From CAZXMB01 sp964641715 (GTDB lineage: Bacteria > Desulfobacterota > BSN033 > UBA1163): a stretch of 38,735 bases of DNA. Below are positions 7,742-16,497 of the stretch, in pieces (position 1 is the stretch's first letter; every line of letters begins with the position of its first letter). Location of the stretch: the NCBI GenBank assembly GCA_964641715.1, contig CAZXMB010000003.1, positions 1-38,735 of the forward strand, written 5' to 3'. The translations under genes were made by a program, and so were the position numbers. The notes under the pieces are model-generated. The model did not search any database. It worked only from the letters and a program-made list of their open reading frames with translations, and was not told the origin of the DNA.

Positions 7742-8758
7742 TTAGAGTTCCTTAAAAGTGATAGTATACCCTAAATTAAATCCAAATAGATCATCTAATG
7801 CCTTCCCGTCAGCCTCTGCATAGGGGTACATGAAATAGTTTAACCTTCCGCCTTTCTGAGGGGGATCAAGGATGAGGTCTCTACCAATTCCGTAGGATAT
7901 TCTACTTGCATCTACAGCGCCAAAATAATATTCCCTGTATTCTTTCTCCTCTCCCAAATTCAGTTTCTTCTCAAGCATGATCTTTCTTACATCAGACGGG
8001 TCAATCGGCACCCAGCCGTATCCGGGAAGATAGAACTCCGCCCAGCAGTGCTGGGTTTTTGTCATATCCCCCTCTTTTCCATTTGGGATTCGAATACCGA
8101 AGATCTCTCGTGAAGGGACGCCAACGCTCCTTGCAAGTGCCACATAGACAGAATGAATATCTCCACATTTACCACCCAAACTTTTTAGAAGCTTTTCCAC
8201 TTCTCCCATTCCGCAACCTTTAATCTGGGGATCACGATACATATTATCCACAATCCAATCATAAATCGCTCGTGCTTTGGCAAGGGTTGTCCTTTTACCC
8301 TTCGTAATATTTTCGGCTACTTCTCTAACCTTCCCGCCAATCGGGCTAAGACTTGTTGCCATCAGATATTTTTCAAATTCCTTTTGGTTAAATGGTAGTT
8401 CGTCCTTGGAAAAGCCCTTTTTTACTACCTCCTTTCTCTTTATCTTAAAAGTATAGGTGAGAATTCTTTCCTTTACAGGGCTTTTCCATTCTGCATAGAG
8501 AATCGAATTTCCGAATCCCTTTTCTCTGTAAATACCTTGTTTGGAATAATTCCCACTAATCCTCACATCCTCTATTGCCTGGTTTTCATCGGATACCGGA
8601 TATGGAATCCAGAGCCTCACATCTTTTGAATTCTCTGGTGCTTTAAGATTGATCTTAAAGATCACCTCTACGCTTCTCACTTTTGCCTCAGAGGAAGTAA
8701 AAAGGAAACATATGACAACCAAAATCAGAATAAAGCGTATAACCTTTTTCTTTGGCAT
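7742..8758 (-). CDS. Exported transglutaminase-like (papain-fold) protein
   Basis: A signal peptide or N-terminal anchor (residues about 1-25) is followed by a beta-rich region (about 28-110) and a transglutaminase-like core at about 155-260. The catalytic triad is visible: Cys198 in GGKCGD, His237 in QHCWAEF and Asp253 in PIDPSD. Bacterial members act as peptidases or cross-linking/hydrolysing enzymes in the periplasm; the substrate is unknown. The ATG at 8758 is preceded by GGAGGT at a good distance, whereas an upstream ATG at 8788 has no ribosome-binding site. The gene sits between yedF and selD, 31 bases after yedF, so it is probably cotranscribed; a selenium role is not evident. Confidence 0.88.
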   Translation of the reverse strand: MPKKKVIRFILILVVICFLFTSSEAKVRSVEVIFKINLKAPENSKDVRLWIPYPVSDENQAIEDVRISGNYSKQGIYREKGFGNSILYAEWKSPVKERILTYTFKIKRKEVVKKGFSKDELPFNQKEFEKYLMATSLSPIGGKVREVAENITKGKRTTLAKARAIYDWIVDNMYRDPQIKGCGMGEVEKLLKSLGGKCGDIHSVYVALARSVGVPSREIFGIRIPNGKEGDMTKTQHCWAEFYLPGYGWVPIDPSDVRKIMLEKKLNLGEEKEYREYYFGAVDASRISYGIGRDLILDPPQKGGRLNYFMYPYAEADGKALDDLFGFNLGYTITFKEL

Positions 8759-8789
8759 AAAATTACCTCCTATGAACTCACAGTGCATC

Positions 8790-9380
8790 TTACGGTCGGA
8801 TCAAACGATCAGCCTCCAGCATGGACTGGAGAATATCATACATGTTGGAAATCGTGCCTACACTCAGTTTTTCTCTTAACTTATAGAAATCGAGACATGT
8901 TCCGCAGGAGACAATCTCCACTCCCGCTTTAGATAACTCTACAAGATTCTCAAGAACCTTGGAACCTTCGGCAGCCAATTGAACTCCGCTATTGATTAGA
9001 ATCAAACGATCAGGCTTCTTCTCCAGATCCAGTAGGGTCTTAAGGAAGGCCTTCATTAAGAAGGATCCCAATGCTTCATCCCCCATCCCGAGAAGATCGG
9101 AGTTGATGTAGACTACTACCTTTCTTACTTTCTCCTCCTGTTTGACTGCTCTTTCTTCATCTCTGGCCTTGATCTTCTGGATATGGATATAAAAATCCTC
9201 TCCTTTCTTCTCCACTCCGACTGAACATCCCTGACTTTGAGCGAATCTCTCCACATTGCCACATGAAGAAGGATTGTCCACAATAACGATCAACTCACCC
9301 TCTTTTAGTTGATCCAATGCTTGCTTTGTCGTAATTACAGGTTGAGGGCAGCCCATGCCCCTGCAATCGATCTCTTTCAT
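8790..9380 (-). CDS. yedF: YedF-like selenium-metabolism protein (TusA domain plus DsrE-like domain)
   Basis: Residues 1 to about 75 form a TusA-like domain with the CPQP motif (Cys11). Residues about 95-195 form a DsrE-like domain with a second cysteine pair in SCGTCLDF. This architecture is the 'sulfurtransferase-like selenium metabolism protein YedF', found with selD in selenium-using genomes and thought to carry selenium or persulfide to SelD. The match to context is strong, because selD lies two genes downstream and itself needs selenocysteine. The ATG at 9380 follows AAGGAGGG closely. The next gene begins 31 bases after its stop. Confidence 0.9.
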   Translation of the reverse strand: MKEIDCRGMGCPQPVITTKQALDQLKEGELIVIVDNPSSCGNVERFAQSQGCSVGVEKKGEDFYIHIQKIKARDEERAVKQEEKVRKVVVYINSDLLGMGDEALGSFLMKAFLKTLLDLEKKPDRLILINSGVQLAAEGSKVLENLVELSKAGVEIVSCGTCLDFYKLREKLSVGTISNMYDILQSMLEADRLIRP

Positions 9381-9886
9381 CTGTTGGTCCCTCCTTTTAA
9401 TCATTTAATTTATTATTCAGATTGGATGGAAAGCGGATTTAAGATGGTGATTAATGTGGCTTCAGAAGAAGTTCTCGGCGAGATGAGAGCCCTCTATCCA
9501 ACCAGTCCAATCTTTCTCCTCACACCCTGCCCATTTGAAATTAGCCCAAACCTATGGGCAATTTGAGGCCTCTTTCATGGACGGCATAGAGAATTCCAAA
9601 TACGGTTCATTGGCTCTCACCTCTTTCCTATCCATAGCTGAATTCCCCCGCCCTTCACCCTTTTTCCAGGCGCGAGAGGATTCCAACAATCAACACAACT
9701 TCAGATTAGAAAAAGAATTTCTATATGTCAAATCGGAAATTTCGATAATAATTTCCTTAAATATTGAGATTTCAGATGATCTCTAAATAGGATTTAGATA
9801 GAAATTTTTTAAAACAGAAATGAAATTTGCAGTCCTTTTGCTTTAATCTTAAGATGATTAAAATAAAAGCTCTCTTCGAGATATTT
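9381..9886. other. About 500-base divergent intergenic region without a convincing gene
   Basis: This lies between the divergently read yedF and radical SAM genes and must hold both promoters. Two short forward reading frames here (9309-9566 and 9535-9786) have no ribosome-binding site or recognisable domain. The right part (about 9715-9826) is very AT-rich. I found no tRNA fold and no obvious small peptide gene. Confidence 0.5.
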
Positions 9887-10900
9887 ATGGAAGATCATTT
9901 TTATATTCAATGGCATATCACTAACCTTTGCAATCTGCGATGCAAGCATTGCTACCAGGATGATTTCTCTAAAGGGAATGATCTGAATTGGGAAGGTCTT
10001 AAAAAGGTCTCTGAAAATCTCCTCACCACGATCGAAAAATGGGATCAGAAAGCCTGCATCCATCTTACCGGTGGTGAACCTCTTTTAAAACCCGAGCTAT
10101 TTCTCCTCCTGGATCGTCTTGATCAATCCCCTGTCATTGAAGAATTGGGTCTCATCACTAATGGCCTTTTTTTGGATAGGGAGGGGATCGAAAAGCTCAT
10201 CCCCTTTTCTAAATTAAAGAAGATCAAAGTCTCTCTGGACGGAGCGAGTGCGGAGACGAATGATTCGATTCGTGGAAAGGGGAATTTTTCTAAGGTGATC
10301 CGGAATCTCTCCCGGCTTAAGGATGAAAACCGCTTTGAGACCATTCTCATGCTCACCCTCATGAGAAGAAATTTCAGGGATCTTCCGGCTTTTCTTAAAC
10401 TCTCTCAGGATCTGGGGGTCAATGGGTTCATCATTGAAAGGTTCATTCCTTTGGGAAGGGGAAGGGAGAGGATGGATGAGGTATTGAAAAAAGAGCAGTG
10501 GAAAGAATTGACCACCCTTCTTTCAGACCTATTTTTAATCGAGGAAAGGGATAACCTTCTTTCCTTTCAGGCCTTCCAGGTCAACCTCAATGGAGATGAA
10601 CCGGAACTCTTAGGCGCTCCATGTGTCATCGGGAGAGATGGGATCTGTGTGATGCCGGATAGAGATGTTTTTCCCTGCCGGAGGTTTCCCGTCTCCATAG
10701 GAAATCTTTCGGAAGATTCATTGAAGACGATCTGGGAGAAATCAGAGATTCTTGAGAAATTAAGAGGAAAAGACAATCTCAAAGGCAAATGCGGAGCATG
10801 TGATATAGAGGACTGCCGCGGTTGCCGTAGTTTAGCCTTCTCTTTAACTGGAGACTACCTCGCTGAAGATCCTCATTGCTGGTATTCCGGTCAATCCTGA
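9887..10900 (+). CDS. Radical SAM/SPASM-domain protein
   Basis: With the start at ATG 9887 the protein has 337 residues. The radical SAM cluster motif is CNLRCKHC (Cys15, Cys19, Cys22), followed by LTGGEPLL, the glycine-rich SAM-binding segment. The C-terminal third is a SPASM domain with cysteines in GAPCVIGRDGICVMP, FPCRRF, CGACDIEDCRGCR and DPHCW. The ending TGDYLAEDPHC resembles the PqqE/NirJ/AhbC-AhbD group, whose members modify peptides or haem precursors. No precursor peptide or haem gene is next to it, so the substrate is open. An upstream ATG at 9854 and a TTG at 9827 are in frame; none has a good ribosome-binding site. Confidence 0.9.
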   Translation: MEDHFYIQWHITNLCNLRCKHCYQDDFSKGNDLNWEGLKKVSENLLTTIEKWDQKACIHLTGGEPLLKPELFLLLDRLDQSPVIEELGLITNGLFLDREGIEKLIPFSKLKKIKVSLDGASAETNDSIRGKGNFSKVIRNLSRLKDENRFETILMLTLMRRNFRDLPAFLKLSQDLGVNGFIIERFIPLGRGRERMDEVLKKEQWKELTTLLSDLFLIEERDNLLSFQAFQVNLNGDEPELLGAPCVIGRDGICVMPDRDVFPCRRFPVSIGNLSEDSLKTIWEKSEILEKLRGKDNLKGKCGACDIEDCRGCRSLAFSLTGDYLAEDPHCWYSGQS

Positions 10901-10907
10901 AATTTTC

Positions 10908-10930
10908 ATGCCGAACTTGTTTCAGCATCT
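10908..10930. repeat. Small dispersed palindrome ATGCCGAAC-TTG-TTTCAGCAT
   Basis: The imperfect inverted repeat ATGCCGAAC (10908-10916) and TTTCAGCAT (10920-10928) resembles the 'CTGAACTTGTTTCAG' mini-repeats scattered through many proteobacterial genomes. It lies eight bases after the radical SAM stop codon and may end or stabilise that transcript. Confidence 0.5.
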
Positions 10931-11049
10931 CTTCAGGATGATACAGACAAGGAGTTTCCAGTTCCCGCAAAAATCCATTGACAACATAAAGCTTTTAATC
11001 AAGAATTGGCATATCTGGAAGCTATGAAAACCTTTCATAAAATAATCAA

Positions 11050-11340
11050 ATGAAACAAGGCTTAAGCTTTCTTAAAAAATTCCCAAAAGATCGCAATGGA
11101 TTGTATATTGTGTATGACCTTTACACCTTTGATAATTTTTTTCAATTGTTTTTGAAGAGCTGGCATGACCATGAAGAAGCTCTATTGTTTATCCTTGGTC
11201 ATTGCTCATTAAGTGCCTTAGTGTTCCAGGAGAGGATTCACAATAAAAAATATAAAAGACTCTTAGGAAAGGATGCATTACCGCCAGATTTGGCCGCTCA
11301 CAAGGCGAGACTTATCTACGATTTCATGAGCCTTAAATAG
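11050..11340 (+). CDS. Hypothetical protein, 96 residues
   Basis: I do not recognise this protein. It is mixed helical, rich in Phe, Leu and Lys, with HDHEEALLFILGHCSLSAL in the middle and a basic region after residue 60; there is no signal peptide. The ATG at 11050 lacks a clear Shine-Dalgarno. Its stop codon abuts the stop of the nuclease gene on the opposite strand, so the two are convergent with no gap. It belongs to the AT-rich accessory stretch and may be a remnant or a real small gene. Confidence 0.4.
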   Translation: MKQGLSFLKKFPKDRNGLYIVYDLYTFDNFFQLFLKSWHDHEEALLFILGHCSLSALVFQERIHNKKYKRLLGKDALPPDLAAHKARLIYDFMSLK

Positions 11341-12357
11341 TTAGCAAACTTCCTCAAGAATTAGTTGGTTATCTTTGAAGTGATATTCTACAAGGGTAAT
11401 GGTATTCTCTCTCAGGGCTTGTATTTTCTTGCATAGCTGATTATATTTTTCAAAAATTACGGACTTGAATCGTTCATTATCGGTATTCCTGAGATAGATC
11501 AAATAGAAATTGAGTCTTTCTATATTATTTGATTTTATTCTTTCAGAAAAAAGAGAATAATATAGATGCTTTCTAATTTCTTTTTGAATTTGTGGGATGA
11601 TGTTAGCTGTCAACTTACCTTTTTTAAGTTCAAAGATATTGATATTGTTTTCGTTTAAAACTACTATATCTGAAGGGTAAGCGTTTCCGAAAATAAATTG
11701 GTTATAGATTTCTGAAAAACCTAAATCATTGCTCTCGTATTTGTTTAGAAGGGTGTTAAAACTTTTGCATTCCTCACCCTTTTCGTTTTTTAGAGAAAGA
11801 ATAATATAAGATTCGAGATCACTCTCCGAGGAGAAATAGTTCTTCTTGTTAAGTCTGTTTTTTCGATAGATATATTCGCAATCGACGTGATTCATATCGT
11901 TAATCAATGCACTTTCTCGAACAGGGCTATAATTAGAGCCAAAATCATCGAATGTGGCTAAGATTGCGTCTCCCTCATCATTAGTTAAAGAAACGCAATG
12001 CAAGTGTTTATTCTGTTGAATTAAATTGATTATCCTAAAATACAATGCTATTTTTTCCAATTGTATTCCATTTAAGTACAGGTCTGTTTCTTCAATGATT
12101 CTTATTGTTCCTATGGGCTTAAATTTAATGCGATAGAAATATCTTTGCTGAGGATATATGATATCGTTGTTATGGAAGAGAGTCTCGGTAACCTGAAGTG
12201 GACCAAAAAGATTTTGAGATTTGGGGTTAAATTGAGAGAGAAAAATGATATCACCAACATTTATATTGGCTAACCAATTTGATTGACTTGCCCCGTAGGT
12301 CAAATACTCCAAGCATGGATCAGCAAATTTAGTTGTTGTTACTATGTAATATCTCAT
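11341..12357 (-). CDS. DCD/EVE-like domain fused to a PD-(D/E)XK nuclease, putative modified-base-dependent restriction enzyme
   Basis: The N-terminal part (residues 1 to about 115) resembles DCD/EVE (PUA-like) readers: it opens MRYYIVTTTKFADP, then NWLANINVGDIIFLSQ and LFGPLQVTETLF. Residues about 178-265 look like a PD-(D/E)XK nuclease of the NucS/RecB type: Glu183, Asp230 in PSDIVVL, Glu243 and Lys245 in FELKKG, and Gln256. EVE-nuclease fusions are known or proposed to bind modified bases and cut invading DNA. The gene is clearly more AT-rich than its neighbours and has no obvious ribosome-binding site, which suggests horizontal transfer. No methyltransferase lies nearby. The nuclease part is well supported; the reader domain is a weaker match. 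Confidence 0.65.
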   Translation of the reverse strand: MRYYIVTTTKFADPCLEYLTYGASQSNWLANINVGDIIFLSQFNPKSQNLFGPLQVTETLFHNNDIIYPQQRYFYRIKFKPIGTIRIIEETDLYLNGIQLEKIALYFRIINLIQQNKHLHCVSLTNDEGDAILATFDDFGSNYSPVRESALINDMNHVDCEYIYRKNRLNKKNYFSSESDLESYIILSLKNEKGEECKSFNTLLNKYESNDLGFSEIYNQFIFGNAYPSDIVVLNENNINIFELKKGKLTANIIPQIQKEIRKHLYYSLFSERIKSNNIERLNFYLIYLRNTDNERFKSVIFEKYNQLCKKIQALRENTITLVEYHFKDNQLILEEVC

Positions 12358-12512
12358 ATTTTAAGGCTAGCAAAAGCAAAACTATTTGTCTAGTAGATTC
12401 AGATAAAATTGAATAATTAACAATTTGGGATCCGAATGGGGTGAGAAAAGGGCCTCTTTTGTAGGGTCAGTGACATGAAAGGACGCCAGGAAATACTGAC
12501 GGGTTATTCAGG

Positions 12513-12982
12513 ATGAATGAGAGAATTACTGGTGAATCGGTCTACCCTATTTTCACTTTCCCTTGATTAATTTAGCAAATCAATATGCTCAAGGAACTAG
12601 ACCAAAAGTGGTTGGTCAAAGGATATTGCAGAAATTGAAAGACCTTAAAAATTCCCTAAATAAAATTGATCGAACGATGGTTGAACAGTGGGTAAGAGAT
12701 TTAGTGGTTGTCAAAACATTTGCCGGATTAAGGTTCCAAGAAGCCATCCTTAAGAAAGGTGCAGACATAAAGAGAATAAACTCTCGCCTCTCTGAGCCGC
12801 ATGAAGAGCGGAGAGGGGTTGACGGGTTTATCGGCGATATTCCTGTTTCTATAAAGCCTGATACCTACAAAGTAAAGGCAGCATTACCAGAACAAATAGA
12901 TATTAAGATTGTCTATTACAAAAAGGTTGATGATACCATACTACCATTTTCTTTGACCTCCTCCATCGAAACAAAATCGTGA
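12513..12982 (+). pseudogene. MjaI-family restriction endonuclease, frameshifted and internally shortened remnant
   Basis: From base 12563 the frame encodes NLANQYAQGTRPKVVGQ, then KIDRTMVEQWVRDLVVVKTF, then GLRFQEAILKK, and near the end GVDGFIGDIPVSIKPDTYK. These are the hallmarks of MjaI-type (CTAG-specific) type II restriction enzymes. The family-like frame is blocked by a stop at 12533. An ATG at 12513 opens a different frame running to just before the homologous region, so a one- or two-base indel near 12560 probably broke the gene. About 30-40 residues usually found between VGQ and the next helix are also missing. No cognate methyltransferase is present. Translation from TTG 12563 (139 residues) is possible but unlikely to give an active enzyme. 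Confidence 0.72.
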
Positions 12983-13096
12983 TAAAAATTGATTGACAAT
13001 TATAAGGGTTTACTCAAGAATAAATGAAATAGTTCGTTCCCCTAAAAGGGGTAGGATTTCGAGGAAGATGATGATCGGGTCCTCAAGGAGGAAGTG

Positions 13097-14344
13097 ATGA
13101 GTTGGACGCCTGTTTTGGTCGCCCTGCTGGCAGGGTTCATTTTAGGTTTAGTGGTCGCATTTGTCTTGAGGGTCATCCACGGGAAGACGGCCAAGGAGCT
13201 TGCCAGTGAAATTTTTCAGGAGAGTGAGTCTCAACGAAAAGCCAATATCGAAGCCCTGATGGAGAATGTAAAGGCTAACTTTGGAAGCCTGTCGCTTGAG
13301 GCCCTGTCCACCTCTACAGAGGAATTTTTAAAATTGGCCAAGGCAAAGTTGGAATCAGAAAGGGAGGTCGGGTCCCGGGAATTGGAAGCGAAGAAGGGCC
13401 TCATTGACCAGGAGCTGAAACGGATGACCGTCGAATTGGAAAAGGTTTCAGGGCTGATGAAGGAACTTGAGAAAGACAGAGCGGAAAAATTCGGGGAGCT
13501 TTCCAGTCAATTGAAGACGGCAAGTGAGCAGACCAAAGCCCTCATGCAAACCACCCAGACCCTTCGGGAGGCTCTCGGTAGCACGAAGGCGAGGGGGCAG
13601 TGGGGGGAACGCATGGCAGAGGATGTCCTTCGCCTTGCCGGTTTTATCGAGAATGTTAATTATTTAAAGCAGAAAGCGATCGAAGAGTCTGGATCGCGAC
13701 CAGATTTTACCTTCCTCCTGCCCCGTAACCTCAAACTCAATATGGATGTGAAGTTCCCTCTGGACAACTATATCCGGTTCCTGGAGGCCAAAGCAGAGGC
13801 CGAGAAGACAAAGTTCCGGAATGACTTCCTTCGGGATGTCAAGGCGAGAATCAAGGAAGTGACCACCCGTGAATATATCGATCCCGGGCAGAATACGGTG
13901 GATTATGTGCTTCTCTTTATTCCCAACGAACAGATTTATGCCTTCATCCATGAGCAGGACAGCTCCATCCTTGATGACGGGATCAAGAACCGGGTGGTTT
14001 TTTGTTCACCGATCACCCTCTTTGCCGTGCTGGCAGTCATCCGGCAGGCGGTTGATAATTTTTCATTGGAGCAGACCTCCAACGAAATACTGTCCCTTTT
14101 GGGTTCCTTCAAGAAGCAGTGGGGGGAGTTCCTTAAAAAGCTCGAAAACGTGGGCAGGCGAATCGGGGATGCGCAGAAGGAGTACGATGCCCTCATGACG
14201 ACCAGACGGACGCAGCTTGAAAAACCTCTTAAAAAGATGGAGTGGATCAGGACCCAGCGGGGATTGCCCGTCGCTCTGAATGAGAATGAAAAATCTCTGA
14301 CAGCCGGCGAAGGGGCTGAAAAAGAGGGCGAGAACGAATCCTGA
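13097..14344 (+). CDS. rmuC: RmuC-family DNA recombination protein
   Basis: The 415-residue protein has an N-terminal membrane helix (residues about 5-27), a long coiled coil (about 30-155) and the RmuC domain (about 155-375). The RmuC domain shows the RGQWGERMAEDVLRLAGF and DVKFPLDNY motifs and VDYVLLFIPNEQIYAFI. RmuC limits inversions and rearrangements at short repeats in Escherichia coli and has a predicted nuclease-like core. ATG 13097 is five bases after AAGGAGG (13085-13091); an overlapping GTG at 13094 is less likely. It ends 13 bases from the convergent hyuA stop. Base composition is like the rest of the chromosome and unlike the AT-rich genes just upstream. Confidence 0.93.
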   Translation: MSWTPVLVALLAGFILGLVVAFVLRVIHGKTAKELASEIFQESESQRKANIEALMENVKANFGSLSLEALSTSTEEFLKLAKAKLESEREVGSRELEAKKGLIDQELKRMTVELEKVSGLMKELEKDRAEKFGELSSQLKTASEQTKALMQTTQTLREALGSTKARGQWGERMAEDVLRLAGFIENVNYLKQKAIEESGSRPDFTFLLPRNLKLNMDVKFPLDNYIRFLEAKAEAEKTKFRNDFLRDVKARIKEVTTREYIDPGQNTVDYVLLFIPNEQIYAFIHEQDSSILDDGIKNRVVFCSPITLFAVLAVIRQAVDNFSLEQTSNEILSLLGSFKKQWGEFLKKLENVGRRIGDAQKEYDALMTTRRTQLEKPLKKMEWIRTQRGLPVALNENEKSLTAGEGAEKEGENES

Positions 14345-14357
14345 TCCTCTCCTTCCT

Positions 14358-16481
14358 TCAGAAAATTTTCTTTCCTCCTGAGAGGGTCCTTTCCTCAACC
14401 TCCTTCTTCCTTGATTTGAGATAGAGAGTAAAGGAGCCGTAGGCATCGCACAGGACAGAGAATTCAGGGCTGACGAAGGTGGTTGTGTTAACCTGCTCAA
14501 TGATCGTAGGTCCATCGATTTGGTTTCCATACCGAAGCCAGTCCCCCTCGAAGACCGGAACCAGTTGAAATCTCCTCTGAGTAGGGAGATAGACCCTCCG
14601 CTTCTTTTTGAAGGCCTTGGAGGGATCCAGTCCCTTATATTTCATCTTGAGAAATTTTGGTTTCTCTGTATGACCAATGCAGGTGAGTCTCAGATTAATC
14701 ACTTCGATCGGTGTCCCAATCTCTTCCAGGGAATACCCGTAGAGGCGATTGTGTTCTGAATGAAATTTTTTTATGACCGATTCAAGTTTCCCCCGATGGA
14801 TCTCTTCCTGGATTACGGTGACATTGACCTCGTGATACTGCTTCACGTATCGCATGTCCATGGAATAGACGAATTGGATTCGATTTTTTGAGACATGTTC
14901 ATTTTTCAGAAGAGTTGTGCCTTCTTTTTCCATCTCTTCGAAGAGTTGACGAAACTTTTTAAGATCCAATTTCTGAAGAGGGCTCACACAAGTCCTAACG
15001 AAGTCATGTTGAAGATTGCTCATCAACATCCCGGCAGCGCAAAAAATGGAGGACTCCTTGGGGATGATCATCACGGGGATCTCCAATTCAAGGGCGATCA
15101 TGCAGGCGTGATTGGGGCCTGCTCCTCCTGCTACAACCAGTGGAAATTCACGCGGGTCTTCTCCTCTCTTTACTGAGACTTCTCGAATCCCAGCAGCCAT
15201 GTTCACATTGATCACATGGTACATTCCGGCGGCAGCCTCGATGACATCCATCTTCATCTTATCAGCGATGTGTTCTTTTATGGCCCTGGTCGCTTTTTCT
15301 TCATTCAGGGGGATCTTTCCTCCTGCGAAATAGTCTTTGTCGAGATAACCTAACAACAGGTCAGCATCCGTGCAGGTAGGCAGCGTTCCTCCCAGGTCGT
15401 AACAGGCAGGCCCTGGTTTTGCTCCCGCGCTCTGCGGTCCCATTCTCAAAAGTCCCCCTTCATCGATCCAACCGATCGATCCGCCTCCTGCGCCAATGGT
15501 GACAATGTTCAGCATAGGCAAGGCCAGCCGTAGACGGTTGATCTCACCTTCCGTGGTCACCAGCGGACTTCGGTTCTTGATCAGGGCGGCATCAAAACTT
15601 GTTCCTCCCATATCAACAGTGATGCAGTCCCTATATCCCTGGACAGCTGTATAGGCAATGCCAGCCACAGGTCCTCCTGCTGGTCCTGAGAGAAGGGTGA
15701 CTACTGCTTTCTCAATCGCATTCTCAGGAGAGATTACTCCACCATTGGACTGCATGATGAGAAGCACACCCTTAAACCCAATCCCTTTGAGCCTGCGAAG
15801 AAGGCTCGTCAAATAGCTTCTCAGGATTGGACCCACATAGGAGTTGAGCACAGTGGTCGAGATGCGATCATAGAAACGTATGGAAGGGAGGACGGTGCTT
15901 GAGAGGGTGAGATAGAGATCGGGCATCCTCTCCCGGATGATTTTGGCGGCCGCTTCTTCATGATCAGGGTTGGCAAAGGAGTTCATGAAACAGATGGCAA
16001 TGGCCTCGATCCCTTCTTCTGTGAACAGTTTCATCGAATCTTCCACATCTGATGAATGGAATGGAGTGATCACCTCTCCTTTATAATCCAGACGTTCCTC
16101 AATGGAGTGGCGAAGATATCGTGGAACCAATGGCATGACATTGGTGAAACGATTATTATATTGCTCCTCACGAATCCCCCTCCTCATCTCAAGGGTATCC
16201 CTGAGCCCTTTGGTGGTGAGAAGTCCTGTCTTGGCTCCCCGATAGGTGAGCACCGCATTGGTCGTGACCGTTGTCCCATGGACAATCGTATCGACCTCTT
16301 TGATAAATTGTTGAATAGAGATCTTTCGACCTTTCGCCATCTCCTCCAGACCATTCATCAGACCAATGGAGGGGTCATCCGGTGTAGAAAGAACTTTGTA
16401 GATCTCTGTATTCCCGTCTTCTTGAGCCAGAATGAAGTCCGTAAAGGTTCCACCCACATCAATCCCGATCTTATATTTCAT
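14358..16481 (-). CDS. hyuA: Hydantoinase/oxoprolinase A-type subunit (HyuA-like, ATP-dependent hydrolase or carboxylase)
   Basis: The 707-residue protein opens with the actin-like ATPase motif IGIDVGGTFTDFI, has HGTTVTTNAVL near residue 88, a second phosphate motif VDMGGTSFDAAL near residue 290, and GAGGGSIGWID soon after. The family includes N-methylhydantoinase, 5-oxoprolinase and the acetophenone and acetone carboxylase subunits, all of which couple ATP hydrolysis to amide or ketone chemistry. It follows hyuB by 16 bases and is the last gene of an operon with a CoA ligase and a TRAP transporter. Ketone or amide activation before CoA-thioester formation is a plausible role, but the substrate cannot be read from sequence. 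Confidence 0.92.
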   Translation of the reverse strand: MKYKIGIDVGGTFTDFILAQEDGNTEIYKVLSTPDDPSIGLMNGLEEMAKGRKISIQQFIKEVDTIVHGTTVTTNAVLTYRGAKTGLLTTKGLRDTLEMRRGIREEQYNNRFTNVMPLVPRYLRHSIEERLDYKGEVITPFHSSDVEDSMKLFTEEGIEAIAICFMNSFANPDHEEAAAKIIRERMPDLYLTLSSTVLPSIRFYDRISTTVLNSYVGPILRSYLTSLLRRLKGIGFKGVLLIMQSNGGVISPENAIEKAVVTLLSGPAGGPVAGIAYTAVQGYRDCITVDMGGTSFDAALIKNRSPLVTTEGEINRLRLALPMLNIVTIGAGGGSIGWIDEGGLLRMGPQSAGAKPGPACYDLGGTLPTCTDADLLLGYLDKDYFAGGKIPLNEEKATRAIKEHIADKMKMDVIEAAAGMYHVINVNMAAGIREVSVKRGEDPREFPLVVAGGAGPNHACMIALELEIPVMIIPKESSIFCAAGMLMSNLQHDFVRTCVSPLQKLDLKKFRQLFEEMEKEGTTLLKNEHVSKNRIQFVYSMDMRYVKQYHEVNVTVIQEEIHRGKLESVIKKFHSEHNRLYGYSLEEIGTPIEVINLRLTCIGHTEKPKFLKMKYKGLDPSKAFKKKRRVYLPTQRRFQLVPVFEGDWLRYGNQIDGPTIIEQVNTTTFVSPEFSVLCDAYGSFTLYLKSRKKEVEERTLSGGKKIF

Positions 16482-16497
16482 TGTCGGTTGACCTCTT

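Noticed and set aside
9309..9786. Two overlapping forward reading frames between yedF and the radical SAM gene
   Set aside because: No ribosome-binding site, no domain-like pattern, and the first overlaps yedF antisense.
10898..10979. UGA at the end of the radical SAM gene as a selenocysteine codon (frame stays open about 25 codons)
   Set aside because: The extension is translated from a dispersed repeat, has no hairpin resembling a SECIS, and the SPASM domain is complete before it.
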